A DNA stretch of 64,000 nt, taken from Paraburkholderia sacchari (GTDB taxonomy: Bacteria > Pseudomonadota > Gammaproteobacteria > Burkholderiales > Burkholderiaceae). The notes below the pieces were generated by a model that was not told where the DNA came from, did not search any database, and saw only the letters and a program-made list of their open reading frames with translations. The stretch's first letter is position 1. Each line of letters opens with the position of its first letter. The stretch lies in NCBI RefSeq assembly GCF_000785435.2, contig NZ_JTDB02000008.1:312211-376210 (forward strand), in the 5' to 3' direction. A program made the position numbers and the translations under genes. Positions 1 through 7,577 of the stretch are shown piece after piece.

Positions 1-906
1 CTCATACAACTCGATCGCGATCCTGCCCGCCTGCATGCCTCGCTCGACGCCACGCGCCTCACGCGACTGGGCCGCTATGCCGAAACGCTGCTCGGCTGGT
101 TTCTCGCCCATGGACCGGCGCCCCGGCTAGTTGCGGCGAACGTCGCACTGCGGCGCGCTGGCCTCACGCTGGGCGAATGCGACTTCCTTGTGGAGACGCG
201 CGACGGCCAACGGCTCCATTGGGAACTGGCGGTGAAGTGGTACATGCATTTGGGCGCGGCGGAGAACGGCACGCCGGGGCTCGCCGATTTCGTCGGGCCG
301 AACCTGCGCGACCGCTTCGATTTGAAGCTCGCGCATTTGCGCGATCACCAACTGCGCTTGAGTGCGCGCGAAGAGTTCGCGTGGCTCGGTTATCCAGGTC
401 CGTGGCTCGCGCAGATGTTCTGGAAGGGCTGGCTTTTTTATCGCGCGGGAAAGGGGGCGGGCGTGCCGCCGGGCGACCCGCCAGAACTCGCTGAGCAGCA
501 TGGGCGCGGCTGGTGGGTCACGCAGGCGGATTGGGCCGATTTCGCGGATCGTGAAGGTGCGGATGGCTGGAGCGTGCTGCCGCGGCTCGCCTGGCTGGCG
601 CCACGGCGTATCGGGGCGAGCGGTGGGCAATGCTTGCCGATGCCCCACGGGGAGATCGATCGGCAGAAGGGGGGCAGCGGCGCCAGGCACTATCGCGAGG
701 TGCACGGCGATGCGCTCGCGGCTCGCGGAACCGTGGCCGCGCCAGTGCCGGGCGAAACGTTGCTCGCGGACCTTGCGCAAGTTCACGAGCCCGTGATGGT
801 CGCTGCCTTTGTGGCCGATGGCGCGGGCGGCTACGTCGAGCGCTCGCGCGGCTTCATCGTTCCGGACGACTGGCCGTCGCGCGCCCAGGCCTTTGCGCGC
901 CCTTGA
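1..906 (+). CDS. DUF1853 family protein, 5' end cut by window edge
   Basis: The frame is open from the first base to the TGA at 904-906, so the gene begins before the window and 301 codons are visible. The protein carries the conserved pattern of the DUF1853 family: the LVETRDGQRLHWELAVKWY stretch near positions 178-237, followed by NLRDRFDLKLAHLRDHQL and AWLGYPGPWLAQMFWKGWLF. No catalytic role is established for the family; the acidic/aromatic pattern is loosely nuclease-like, which is only inference. It is convergent with thiD, with 43 bases between the two stops. Codon use matches the neighbours. The family call rests on remembered motif patterns. Confidence 0.75.
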   Translation, partial: LIQLDRDPARLHASLDATRLTRLGRYAETLLGWFLAHGPAPRLVAANVALRRAGLTLGECDFLVETRDGQRLHWELAVKWYMHLGAAENGTPGLADFVGPNLRDRFDLKLAHLRDHQLRLSAREEFAWLGYPGPWLAQMFWKGWLFYRAGKGAGVPPGDPPELAEQHGRGWWVTQADWADFADREGADGWSVLPRLAWLAPRRIGASGGQCLPMPHGEIDRQKGGSGARHYREVHGDALAARGTVAAPVPGETLLADLAQVHEPVMVAAFVADGAGGYVERSRGFIVPDDWPSRAQAFARP

Positions 907-949
907 CGTCGACTACGACGTCACTCGCGGCAAGCGCGGCAAGCGGGAC

Positions 950-1756
950 TCACCACCAGCGCCAGAAGTGATGCACCGGGCCGACGCCATGGCCCACGTC
1001 GAGCCGCTTGCTCGCTTCGAGCGCGCCGGTGAGATACGTCTTCGCCTGCGTGACGGCGTCCGCGAGCGTCGCATGCTGCGGCCACAGCGCGGCAATCGCC
1101 GAGGAGAGCGTGCAGCCCGTGCCATGCGTGTTCGTCACCGGCACGCGCGGCCCGCCCAGACGCAACGTCCCGCCGGCTTCGATCAGCCAGTCGGGACTGT
1201 CGGGGCCGCCGAGATGGCCGCCTTTCATCAAAACGGCTTGCGCGCCGAGTGCGCGCAGCGCCTCGCCTTGTTCGACCATCGCGGCTTCGTCGGTTGCCGG
1301 CGCCACGCCGAGCAGCGCCGCGGCCTCAGGCAGATTCGGCGTGACGACGCCCGCGAGCGGCAGCAGTTCTTCGCGCAGCGCCGCCACGGCCTCGGGCGCT
1401 AGCAGCGCGTGATTGCTCTTCGAAATCATCACCGTGTCGAGCACGATGCGCGGCGGCCGGTGGCGGCGCAGTGCATCGGCGACGGCACGCACGATCGATG
1501 CGTTGGCAAGCATGCCGATCTTCACGGCATCGATGCGGATGTCCTCGAACACGGCGTCGAGTTGCGCCGTGACGAAACCCGCATCGGGCGCGTGGATGGC
1601 GGTGACGCCGCGGGTGTTCTGCGCCGTGAGTGCGGTGATGACGCTCGCGCCATAGGCGCCGAGCGCGGAGAAAGCCTTGAGGTCGGCCTGGATGCCTGCG
1701 CCGCCGCCCGAGTCGGAGCCGGCGATCGTGAGGACATTGGAAATCGGTGAGGTCAT
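950..1756 (-). CDS. thiD: Hydroxymethylpyrimidine/phosphomethylpyrimidine kinase
   Basis: Bifunctional HMP/HMP-P kinase of thiamine biosynthesis, phosphorylating the pyrimidine moiety to HMP-PP in the cytoplasm. The 268-residue length is typical. Ribokinase-fold landmarks are visible: the substrate-binding GSDSGGGAG at residues 13-21, VVTPNLPEA at 137-145, and the anion-hole/catalytic-base motif GTGCTLSSA at 212-220. The start at 1756 gives MTSPISNVLTIAGSD; a longer reading from 1810 adds 18 residues with no family similarity. It lies 61 bases downstream of lplT on the same strand and may be co-transcribed with it. Confidence 0.93.
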   Translation of the reverse strand: MTSPISNVLTIAGSDSGGGAGIQADLKAFSALGAYGASVITALTAQNTRGVTAIHAPDAGFVTAQLDAVFEDIRIDAVKIGMLANASIVRAVADALRRHRPPRIVLDTVMISKSNHALLAPEAVAALREELLPLAGVVTPNLPEAAALLGVAPATDEAAMVEQGEALRALGAQAVLMKGGHLGGPDSPDWLIEAGGTLRLGGPRVPVTNTHGTGCTLSSAIAALWPQHATLADAVTQAKTYLTGALEASKRLDVGHGVGPVHHFWRWW

Positions 1757-1817
1757 GGCAGCGTCGCTAATGCGTCGCGCGCCGGGCCCGCAGGCCACCG
1801 CCGCGCACACGCGGGAT

Positions 1818-3128
1818 TCAGTGGCGATGATTTTCGCCGATCAGCGCGACCGAGTCGAACGAGCGCTGATTGGCCTGGTGGCGGCGCATCACGAGCCACA
1901 TCATCAGGCAGACGAAGGTGCCAAACAGCACGATCACGATGGTCACCGGCACGTCGAGCCAGACGAGTACGGCATAGAGGCACAGCATCACGAGCACTGA
2001 GAGGTTCTCGTTGAAGTTCTGCACGGCGATCGAGTGGCCGGCGGAGAGCAGTACGTGGCCGCGATGCTGGAGCAGCGCGTTCATCGGTACGACGAAGAAA
2101 CCCGAGAGCCCGCCGACTACCATCAGGAAAATATAGGCGAACACGAGGTAACCCGGAATGCGCATATGGCCGATATGCAGGCCCCAGTGCGGCGGAAACA
2201 GGTTGCGCGTGTAAAACGCCATGAGCATGACGGCGAAGCCCATCATGATGCCCACCGGCAGCACCGAGAGCGACTTCTTGAGCGGCACGCGCGCGGCGGC
2301 GATCATCGCGCCGGCGGCGACGCCCACGGCCACCACGGCTTGCAGCACCGCGCTTTCCGAGAGCGACATGCCGAGCGACACTTCGGCCCATTTGAGCACG
2401 ATGAATTGCAGCGTCGCGCCGGCGCCCCAGAACAGCGTTGTGACCGCGAGCGAAATCTGGCCGAGCTTGTCGCGCCAGAGGATGTTGAAGCACTCGGCGA
2501 AGTCGGTGATGAGGCGGATCGGTCCGTGCTGCTGGCGCGGATAGCGCGCGCCGGTGTCGGGAATGCGCAGATTGAAGAGTGCGGCGATTACGTAGATCAC
2601 CATGATCACGAGCATCGCGGCTTCGGCGGGGGTGTTGATCGAGGCGGGCGTGTGGCGAAGGATGTGGGCGGCGATGTGCGGGCTGATCAGCGCGCCGCCA
2701 AGCACCGTGCCGAGGATGATCGAACCGACCGTGGTGCCTTCGATCCAGCCATTGGCGGCCACGAGGCGCTCAGGCGGCAGCAGTTCCGTGAGAATTCCGT
2801 ATTTGGCCGGCGAATAGGCCGCCGCGCCGAAGCCAACCACGCCATAGGCGAATAGCGGATGCGTGCCCGCTAGCATGATGGCGCAGCCCACGACCTTGAT
2901 CGTGTTCGTAATGAACATGACCTGGCCTTTGGGGCGGGAATCGGCAAAGGCGCCGACGAATGCGGCAAGAACAACGTAGGACAGGACGAAGAACAGCTTG
3001 AGCAGCGGCGTCATCCAGTTCGGGGCGTGGAGGTCTTTCAGCAGTGCAATTGCAGCGATGAGGAGCGCATTGTCGGCCAACGACGAAAAAAACTGCGCGG
3101 CCATGATGGTGTAAAAGCCTTTTTTCAT
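1818..3128 (-). CDS. lplT: Lysophospholipid transporter LplT (MFS)
   Basis: A 436-residue major facilitator with about 12 hydrophobic segments, beginning MKKGFYTIMAAQFFSSLADNA. This start, the FVGAFADSRPKGQVMFITNTIK loop and YGILTELLPPERLVAANGWIEG are characteristic of LplT, the inner-membrane flippase that returns lysophosphatidylethanolamine to the cytoplasmic leaflet for re-acylation. In enterobacteria lplT is paired with aas; no acyltransferase is adjacent here. The gene is divergent from alr, with 219 bases between starts. Confidence 0.9.
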   Translation of the reverse strand: MKKGFYTIMAAQFFSSLADNALLIAAIALLKDLHAPNWMTPLLKLFFVLSYVVLAAFVGAFADSRPKGQVMFITNTIKVVGCAIMLAGTHPLFAYGVVGFGAAAYSPAKYGILTELLPPERLVAANGWIEGTTVGSIILGTVLGGALISPHIAAHILRHTPASINTPAEAAMLVIMVIYVIAALFNLRIPDTGARYPRQQHGPIRLITDFAECFNILWRDKLGQISLAVTTLFWGAGATLQFIVLKWAEVSLGMSLSESAVLQAVVAVGVAAGAMIAAARVPLKKSLSVLPVGIMMGFAVMLMAFYTRNLFPPHWGLHIGHMRIPGYLVFAYIFLMVVGGLSGFFVVPMNALLQHRGHVLLSAGHSIAVQNFNENLSVLVMLCLYAVLVWLDVPVTIVIVLFGTFVCLMMWLVMRRHQANQRSFDSVALIGENHRH

Positions 3129-3347
3129 CTGATGCGATGCTTTCCTCGCTGCGGTCCGTCCGCCCCGGACGGGTGGGAGGCATCCGGGCTTTATTACGTT
3201 CGAAATGGGTTGTGCGCAGGGCTTTATATCATGAAAATAGTGTGGTTCGGACTAGCACATTCCTTGACCGCCTGTCAGACGGGCTTGGCGGGTGCTGAAA
3301 ACACCCTGTAAGCTCCTGATTCAAAAGCGTCTTTGCGAAAAAATCCC

Positions 3348-4418
3348 ATGCCTCGCCCCCTTTCCGCCACGATTCACACCGCTGCTCTCGCCAATAATCT
3401 CGCCGTCGTCCGCAAATATGCGCCGCAGTCGAAAATCTGGGCCGTGGTCAAGGCCAATGCCTACGGCCACGGGCTGGCGCGCGCCTTTCCCGGCCTGCGC
3501 GCGACCGACGGTTTTGGCCTGCTCGACCTCGAAGAAGCGGTGAAGTTGCGCGAACTGGGCTGGGCCGGGCCGATCCTGCTGCTGGAGGGCTTCTTCCGGC
3601 CGACCGACATCGACGTCATCGATCGCTACAGCCTCACCACCGTGATCCATTGCGACGAGCAGATGCGCATGCTCGAAATGGCGCGCCTGTCCAAGCCGCT
3701 CAACGTTCAGCTCAAGATGAACAGCGGCATGAACCGGCTCGGCTACACGCCGGAGAAATACCGCGCGGCGTGGGAGCGCGCGCGCGCCTGCCCCGGCATC
3801 GGCCAGATCACGTTGATGACGCACTTTTCTGACGCCGACACGCCGCGCGGCATCGGCGAGCAGATGGCGGCGTTCGAGCGCGGCGCGCAAGGCATCGCGG
3901 GCACGCGCAGCCTTGCGAACTCGGCGGCCACGCTCTGGCATCCCGAATCGCATTTTGACTGGGTGCGCCCCGGCATCATTCTGTATGGCGCGTCGCCTTC
4001 GGGCGTGGCCTCGGCGCTCGACGGCGTCGGTTTGCAGCCGGCCATGACGCTTGCCTCGGAAATCATCGCCACGCAGACCATCGCCGAAGGCCAGAGCGTC
4101 GGCTATGGTTCGATCTTCACGGCGCGTCAGCCGATGCGCATCGGCGTGGTGGCCTGCGGCTACGCGGACGGCTATCCGCGCGTCGCGCCCGAAGGCACGC
4201 CCGTGATCGTCGACGGCGTGCGCACGCGCGTGGTCGGGCGTATCTCCATGGACATGCTCACGGTCGATCTCACGCCGGTGCAGGGCGCGGGCGTGGGCGC
4301 GCGCGTCGAGCTGTGGGGCGCGAATCTGCCGATCGACGATGTCGCGCAAGCGTGCGGCACGATCGGCTACGAGCTGATGTGCGCGGTCGCGCCGCGTGTG
4401 CCGGTTCGCGCGGAATAA
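3348..4418 (+). CDS. alr: Alanine racemase
   Basis: PLP-dependent interconversion of L- and D-alanine, supplying D-Ala for peptidoglycan. The product is 356 residues. The PLP-lysine motif AVVKANAYGHG puts the Schiff-base lysine at residue 35. The opposing catalytic tyrosine is in SVGYGSIFTAR (Tyr253), and the phosphate/substrate-binding ACGYADGYPR follows. The start at 3348 (MPRPLSATIH) matches the family N-terminus; an in-frame ATG five codons earlier has no better ribosome-binding site. It runs directly into radA, 9 bases downstream. Confidence 0.95.
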   Translation: MPRPLSATIHTAALANNLAVVRKYAPQSKIWAVVKANAYGHGLARAFPGLRATDGFGLLDLEEAVKLRELGWAGPILLLEGFFRPTDIDVIDRYSLTTVIHCDEQMRMLEMARLSKPLNVQLKMNSGMNRLGYTPEKYRAAWERARACPGIGQITLMTHFSDADTPRGIGEQMAAFERGAQGIAGTRSLANSAATLWHPESHFDWVRPGIILYGASPSGVASALDGVGLQPAMTLASEIIATQTIAEGQSVGYGSIFTARQPMRIGVVACGYADGYPRVAPEGTPVIVDGVRTRVVGRISMDMLTVDLTPVQGAGVGARVELWGANLPIDDVAQACGTIGYELMCAVAPRVPVRAE

Positions 4419-4427
4419 CTGAACACC

Positions 4428-5816
4428 ATGGCAAAAAGCATGGCGAAGGCGAAGACGCTCTATATCTGCACCGAATGCGGCGGACAGGCGCCGAAATGGC
4501 AAGGACAGTGCCCCGCGTGCGGCACGTGGAACACCCTGGTGGAAAGCGTTGCGGAGCCGGCCGGCAATCACCGCTTTCAGGCGCTGGCGAAGAGCGCGCC
4601 GGTTCGGCGTCTGGCCGATATCGAGGCGTCCGACGTGCCGCGTTTCACCACCGGTGTCGGCGAGTTCGACCGCGTGCTGGGTGGCGGGCTGGTGGCGGGC
4701 GGGGTGGTGCTGATCGGCGGCGATCCGGGCATCGGCAAGTCCACGCTGCTGTTGCAGTCGCTCGCGCAGATCGCGGCCGAGCGGCGCGCGCTCTACGTGA
4801 GTGGCGAAGAGTCGGCGGCGCAGATTGCGTTGCGCGCGCAACGGCTTGCCTTGCTCGATCCGGGTTCGAAGGCGAGCGAGCTGCAATTGCTCGCCGAGAT
4901 CCAGCTCGAAAAAATCCAGGCGACCATCGAGGCCGAAAAGCCCGACGTCGCCGTGATCGACTCCATCCAGACGATCTATTCGGAGGCGCTCACGTCGGCG
5001 CCCGGGTCCGTTGCGCAGGTGCGGGAGTGCGCCGCGCAACTCACGCGCATCGCCAAGCAGTCGGGCACGGCCATCATCATGGTTGGCCACGTGACGAAGG
5101 AGGGCAACCTCGCGGGCCCGCGCGTGCTGGAGCACATCGTCGATACGGTGCTGTACTTCGAGGGCGACACGCATTCATCGTTCCGGCTCGTGCGCGCGTT
5201 CAAGAACCGCTTTGGCGCGGTCAACGAGCTTGGCGTGTTCGCGATGACCGAGCGCGGGCTGCGCGGCGTGGCCAATCCGTCGGCGCTGTTTCTCTCGCAG
5301 CACGAGCAAAGCGTGCCGGGCTCCTGCGTGCTGGTGACCCAGGAGGGCTCACGGCCGCTGCTCGTGGAGGTGCAGGCGCTCGTCGATACGGCGCAGGTGC
5401 CCAATCCGCGCCGCCTCGCGGTGGGGCTGGAGCAGAACCGCCTCGCGCTGCTGCTGGCGGTGCTGCATCGCCATGCCGGCATCGGCTGCTTCGATCAGGA
5501 CGTATTCCTGAACGCGGTGGGCGGCGTGAAGATCACCGAACCGGCCGCCGACCTCGCCGTGCTGCTTTCCATCCACTCGTCGATGCGTAACAAGGCGTTG
5601 CCAAAGGGCCTGATCGTTTTCGGCGAAGTGGGGCTCGCCGGGGAGATCCGGCCCTCGCCGCGCGGGCAGGATCGCTTGAAGGAAGCCGCCAAGCTCGGCT
5701 TCACCTGCGCGCTGATTCCGCGCGCCAATGCGCCGAAACAGCCGATCGAGGGATTGAACGTCATCGCCGTCGAGCGCATCGAGGAAGCCATCGACCGCGT
5801 GCGCGAACTGGAGTAG
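4428..5816 (+). CDS. radA: DNA repair protein RadA
   Basis: RecA-like ATPase promoting branch migration during recombinational repair. All diagnostic parts are present in 462 residues: an N-terminal C4 zinc finger (Cys14, 17, 28, 31), the Walker A motif GDPGIGKS at 98-105, the RadA-specific KNRFG motif at 259-263, and a C-terminal Lon-like domain. An alternative in-frame ATG lies at 4440, and neither start has a convincing ribosome-binding site. Likely co-transcribed with alr. Confidence 0.95.
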   Translation: MAKSMAKAKTLYICTECGGQAPKWQGQCPACGTWNTLVESVAEPAGNHRFQALAKSAPVRRLADIEASDVPRFTTGVGEFDRVLGGGLVAGGVVLIGGDPGIGKSTLLLQSLAQIAAERRALYVSGEESAAQIALRAQRLALLDPGSKASELQLLAEIQLEKIQATIEAEKPDVAVIDSIQTIYSEALTSAPGSVAQVRECAAQLTRIAKQSGTAIIMVGHVTKEGNLAGPRVLEHIVDTVLYFEGDTHSSFRLVRAFKNRFGAVNELGVFAMTERGLRGVANPSALFLSQHEQSVPGSCVLVTQEGSRPLLVEVQALVDTAQVPNPRRLAVGLEQNRLALLLAVLHRHAGIGCFDQDVFLNAVGGVKITEPAADLAVLLSIHSSMRNKALPKGLIVFGEVGLAGEIRPSPRGQDRLKEAAKLGFTCALIPRANAPKQPIEGLNVIAVERIEEAIDRVRELE

Positions 5817-5899
5817 GCGCGGTGCGACAATGCGGTCTGTCGCGTAATGATTGGTAACAACCCTGGTACGTACTGTAACCCTTTCGTTTCGCGATTTCC

Positions 5900-5944
5900 C
5901 TATCCTTGCCCGGATGCTCAACCCGCATCCAGCGGAAAGGATAG
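5900..5944 (+). promoter_or_regulatory. Two-tier stem-loop overlapping the ribosome-binding site of the DUF2866-like gene
   Basis: An outer 8-bp perfect stem pairs CTATCCTT (5900-5907) with AAGGATAG (5937-5944). An inner 6-bp stem pairs GGATGC (5912-5917) with GCATCC (5925-5930). The 3' arm of the outer stem contains the GGAAAGGA ribosome-binding sequence (5934-5941) that serves the TTG start at 5949. Folding would therefore hide the ribosome-binding site. The pairing is read directly from the sequence; a thermosensor, protein-binding site or attenuator role is inference. Confidence 0.5.
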
Positions 5945-5948
5945 CGAC

Positions 5949-6218
5949 TTGAAACATACAGAATCGTCTTTCGGCATCGGCGGCAGCTCGATCGTCGTGC
6001 GCGGCTGCCGGGTCTCCGAGCCGCTCTTGCAGCCTTGGGGCAGCAGCTGCCGCATCGTCGAGTGGATCGACAGCGACGGCCGCATTTCGCGTCAGGTGGT
6101 GGCCGGCAACGTGACCGCCGCTCAGGTGCGCAGCACCATTGCGCATCATGTAGAAGGCCGCAAGCACGTGCTTTATGACGACGAACGCTCGCCGCGTCAG
6201 ACTTTGCCGCGCCGTTAG
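5949..6218 (+). CDS. Small DUF2866-like protein (Burkholderia-type)
   Basis: An 89-residue protein beginning at TTG with a good ribosome-binding site (GGAAAGGA, 7 bases away); a frame open further upstream has no start signal of comparable quality. The protein has two short beta-rich stretches (GSSIVVRGCRV, SCRIVEWIDSDGRISRQVV), then AAQVRSTIAHHVEGRKHVL, and ends in a basic tail. It has no signal peptide or membrane segment. It resembles the DUF2866 family seen in Burkholderia-group genomes, function unknown. The ribosome-binding site is embedded in a stem-loop, suggesting translational control. Confidence 0.6.
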   Translation: MKHTESSFGIGGSSIVVRGCRVSEPLLQPWGSSCRIVEWIDSDGRISRQVVAGNVTAAQVRSTIAHHVEGRKHVLYDDERSPRQTLPRR

Positions 6219-6274
6219 GTCGGAGCCTTCAGCTCACCTCAGCTCCGCTTCGTTCAATCTTTCTCAATCGTTGT

Positions 6275-6330
6275 GAAAATGGGTGCTTGATACTCCGCTT
6301 CGGAGTTGTCTGGCGCCCATTTTCGTTTGC
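6275..6330. terminator. Bidirectional terminator between convergent genes
   Basis: GAAAATGGGTGC (6275-6286) pairs with GCGCCCATTTTC (6313-6324) through 12 positions with one G-T pair. A smaller hairpin, ACTCCG-CTT-CGGAGT (6292-6306), sits inside. A-rich and T-rich flanks lie on both sides. It lies between the DUF2866-like gene and the convergent CoA-transferase gene. Confidence 0.65.
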
Positions 6331-6341
6331 GACTTCTTCGC

Positions 6342-7541
6342 TCAACCCCAGGGGCCATAGTTGAACGGTTTCTTGCTGGGTGGCTGGCCGGCTGGCGAGG
6401 AGTTGCTCCCGGCCTCCGCGGCGAGCCCGGCCGAGCCCGGGCTGGTTGCGCGGCGCGCGGCGGTTTCGCGTTGGGCAGCGTCGTCCTCGAGCAGGGCCTG
6501 CAGCACCTCGGGGTTGAACAGCGGGTGATTGGCTGCCTCGCCGGGCGTGAGGACGGGGGAGACGCAACAATCGATCAACTCGAGCCGGTCGATCCACGTT
6601 TGCAGCGTTTCGCCCGCGATGAGCGCAGCCAGCTCGCGCGTGAGCGCCGCCGCGTCCGACCCGCCTGGCGTCTGGCCGAGGCTCCAGTGCCGTTGAGCCC
6701 AGTCCTCGCGGCCAATGGCCGTGCACAGCGTCTGCCAGAACTTCAGTTCGAGTGCGCCCACGGCGAGCCAGCGCTCGTCCAGCGTGCGGTACACGTTGTA
6801 GCAGGGCACGCCGCCATTGAGCAGGCCGCCGCCGGGCTGGAGCGCCGCCGCGTCGTCGTTGGCGAGGGCGACGTGAGCCATCACGTTGTGGGCATGCGCC
6901 TGATGCGCCATCGAAACATCGACGAAGCGGCCTTCGCCGCCACGCGCCACGTGCCAGAGCGCGGCGAGGATCTGCGCGAGCGCGGCCTGCGCGCCGCCGA
7001 GCAGGTCGGCGATCTGGAAGTTCGGCAGCACGGGCTCGCCTTCGCGCGTGGAGATCTGGTCGAGCACGCCGGCGTACGCTATGTAGTTCAGATCGTGGCC
7101 GGCCCGGTCGGAAAACGGCCCCTGCGCGCCATAGCCGCTGATCGCGCAGTAGACGAGCTTGGGATTGTTCGCGCGCAAGGTTTCGTAGCCGAGGCCGAGC
7201 CGCTCCATCACACCGGGGCGGAAGCTCTCCACGAGCACATCGGCATCGCGCGCGAGCGCGAGCAGCACAGCGCGGCCGCCTTCGGATTTGAGGTCGAGCC
7301 GCGTTTCGCGCTTGCCCCGGTTGACGAGCCGGTAGAACGCGCCTGGGCGGCCCGCGACTTCATCCTCGGCGCTTTGCATCATGTTGCGCGCGGCGTCGCC
7401 GGCGCCGGGCGGTTCGATCTTCAGCACGTCGGCGCCCATTTCCGCGAGGCGCAGCGTGGCGATGGGGCCAGGCAGGAGGCGGGTCAGATCGAGAACGCGC
7501 AGGCCCTGCAATGCGGGAGGTATCGACACTCGCTGTGACAC
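6342..7541 (-). CDS. CaiB/BaiF family III CoA-transferase
   Basis: A 399-residue protein with family III CoA-transferase/alpha-methylacyl-CoA racemase hallmarks. It starts with LQGLRVLDLTRLLPGPIATLRLAEMGADVLKIEPP, then VNRGKRETRLDLKSE, VLVESFRPGVMERLGLGYE, and GHDLNYIAYAGVL with the conserved aspartate of the active site. In the racemase subgroup the GHDLNY segment supplies catalytic Asp/Tyr, so 2-methylacyl-CoA racemase is a reasonable alternative to formyl/succinyl-CoA transferase. Substrate cannot be read from context. It lies 36 bases downstream of the ABC-F gene on the same strand. Confidence 0.85.
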   Translation of the reverse strand: MSQRVSIPPALQGLRVLDLTRLLPGPIATLRLAEMGADVLKIEPPGAGDAARNMMQSAEDEVAGRPGAFYRLVNRGKRETRLDLKSEGGRAVLLALARDADVLVESFRPGVMERLGLGYETLRANNPKLVYCAISGYGAQGPFSDRAGHDLNYIAYAGVLDQISTREGEPVLPNFQIADLLGGAQAALAQILAALWHVARGGEGRFVDVSMAHQAHAHNVMAHVALANDDAAALQPGGGLLNGGVPCYNVYRTLDERWLAVGALELKFWQTLCTAIGREDWAQRHWSLGQTPGGSDAAALTRELAALIAGETLQTWIDRLELIDCCVSPVLTPGEAANHPLFNPEVLQALLEDDAAQRETAARRATSPGSAGLAAEAGSNSSPAGQPPSKKPFNYGPWG

Positions 7542-7577
7542 TCGTTTGGCTCCTGATTAGCGGTGGCGCCGGTTGCG

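Noticed and set aside
905..922. GACGTC-N6-GACGTC repeat between DUF1853 and thiD
   Set aside because: Short self-complementary hexamers are expected at this GC content, and no terminator features follow.
1757..1810. Longer ThiD start at 1810
   Set aside because: The 18 extra residues (MCAAVACGPGARRISDAA) are not part of the kinase fold and have no better ribosome-binding site.
3321..5174. 617-codon minus-strand frame opposite alr and radA
   Set aside because: Antisense artefact of GC-rich codons; low-complexity composition and two certain genes on the plus strand.
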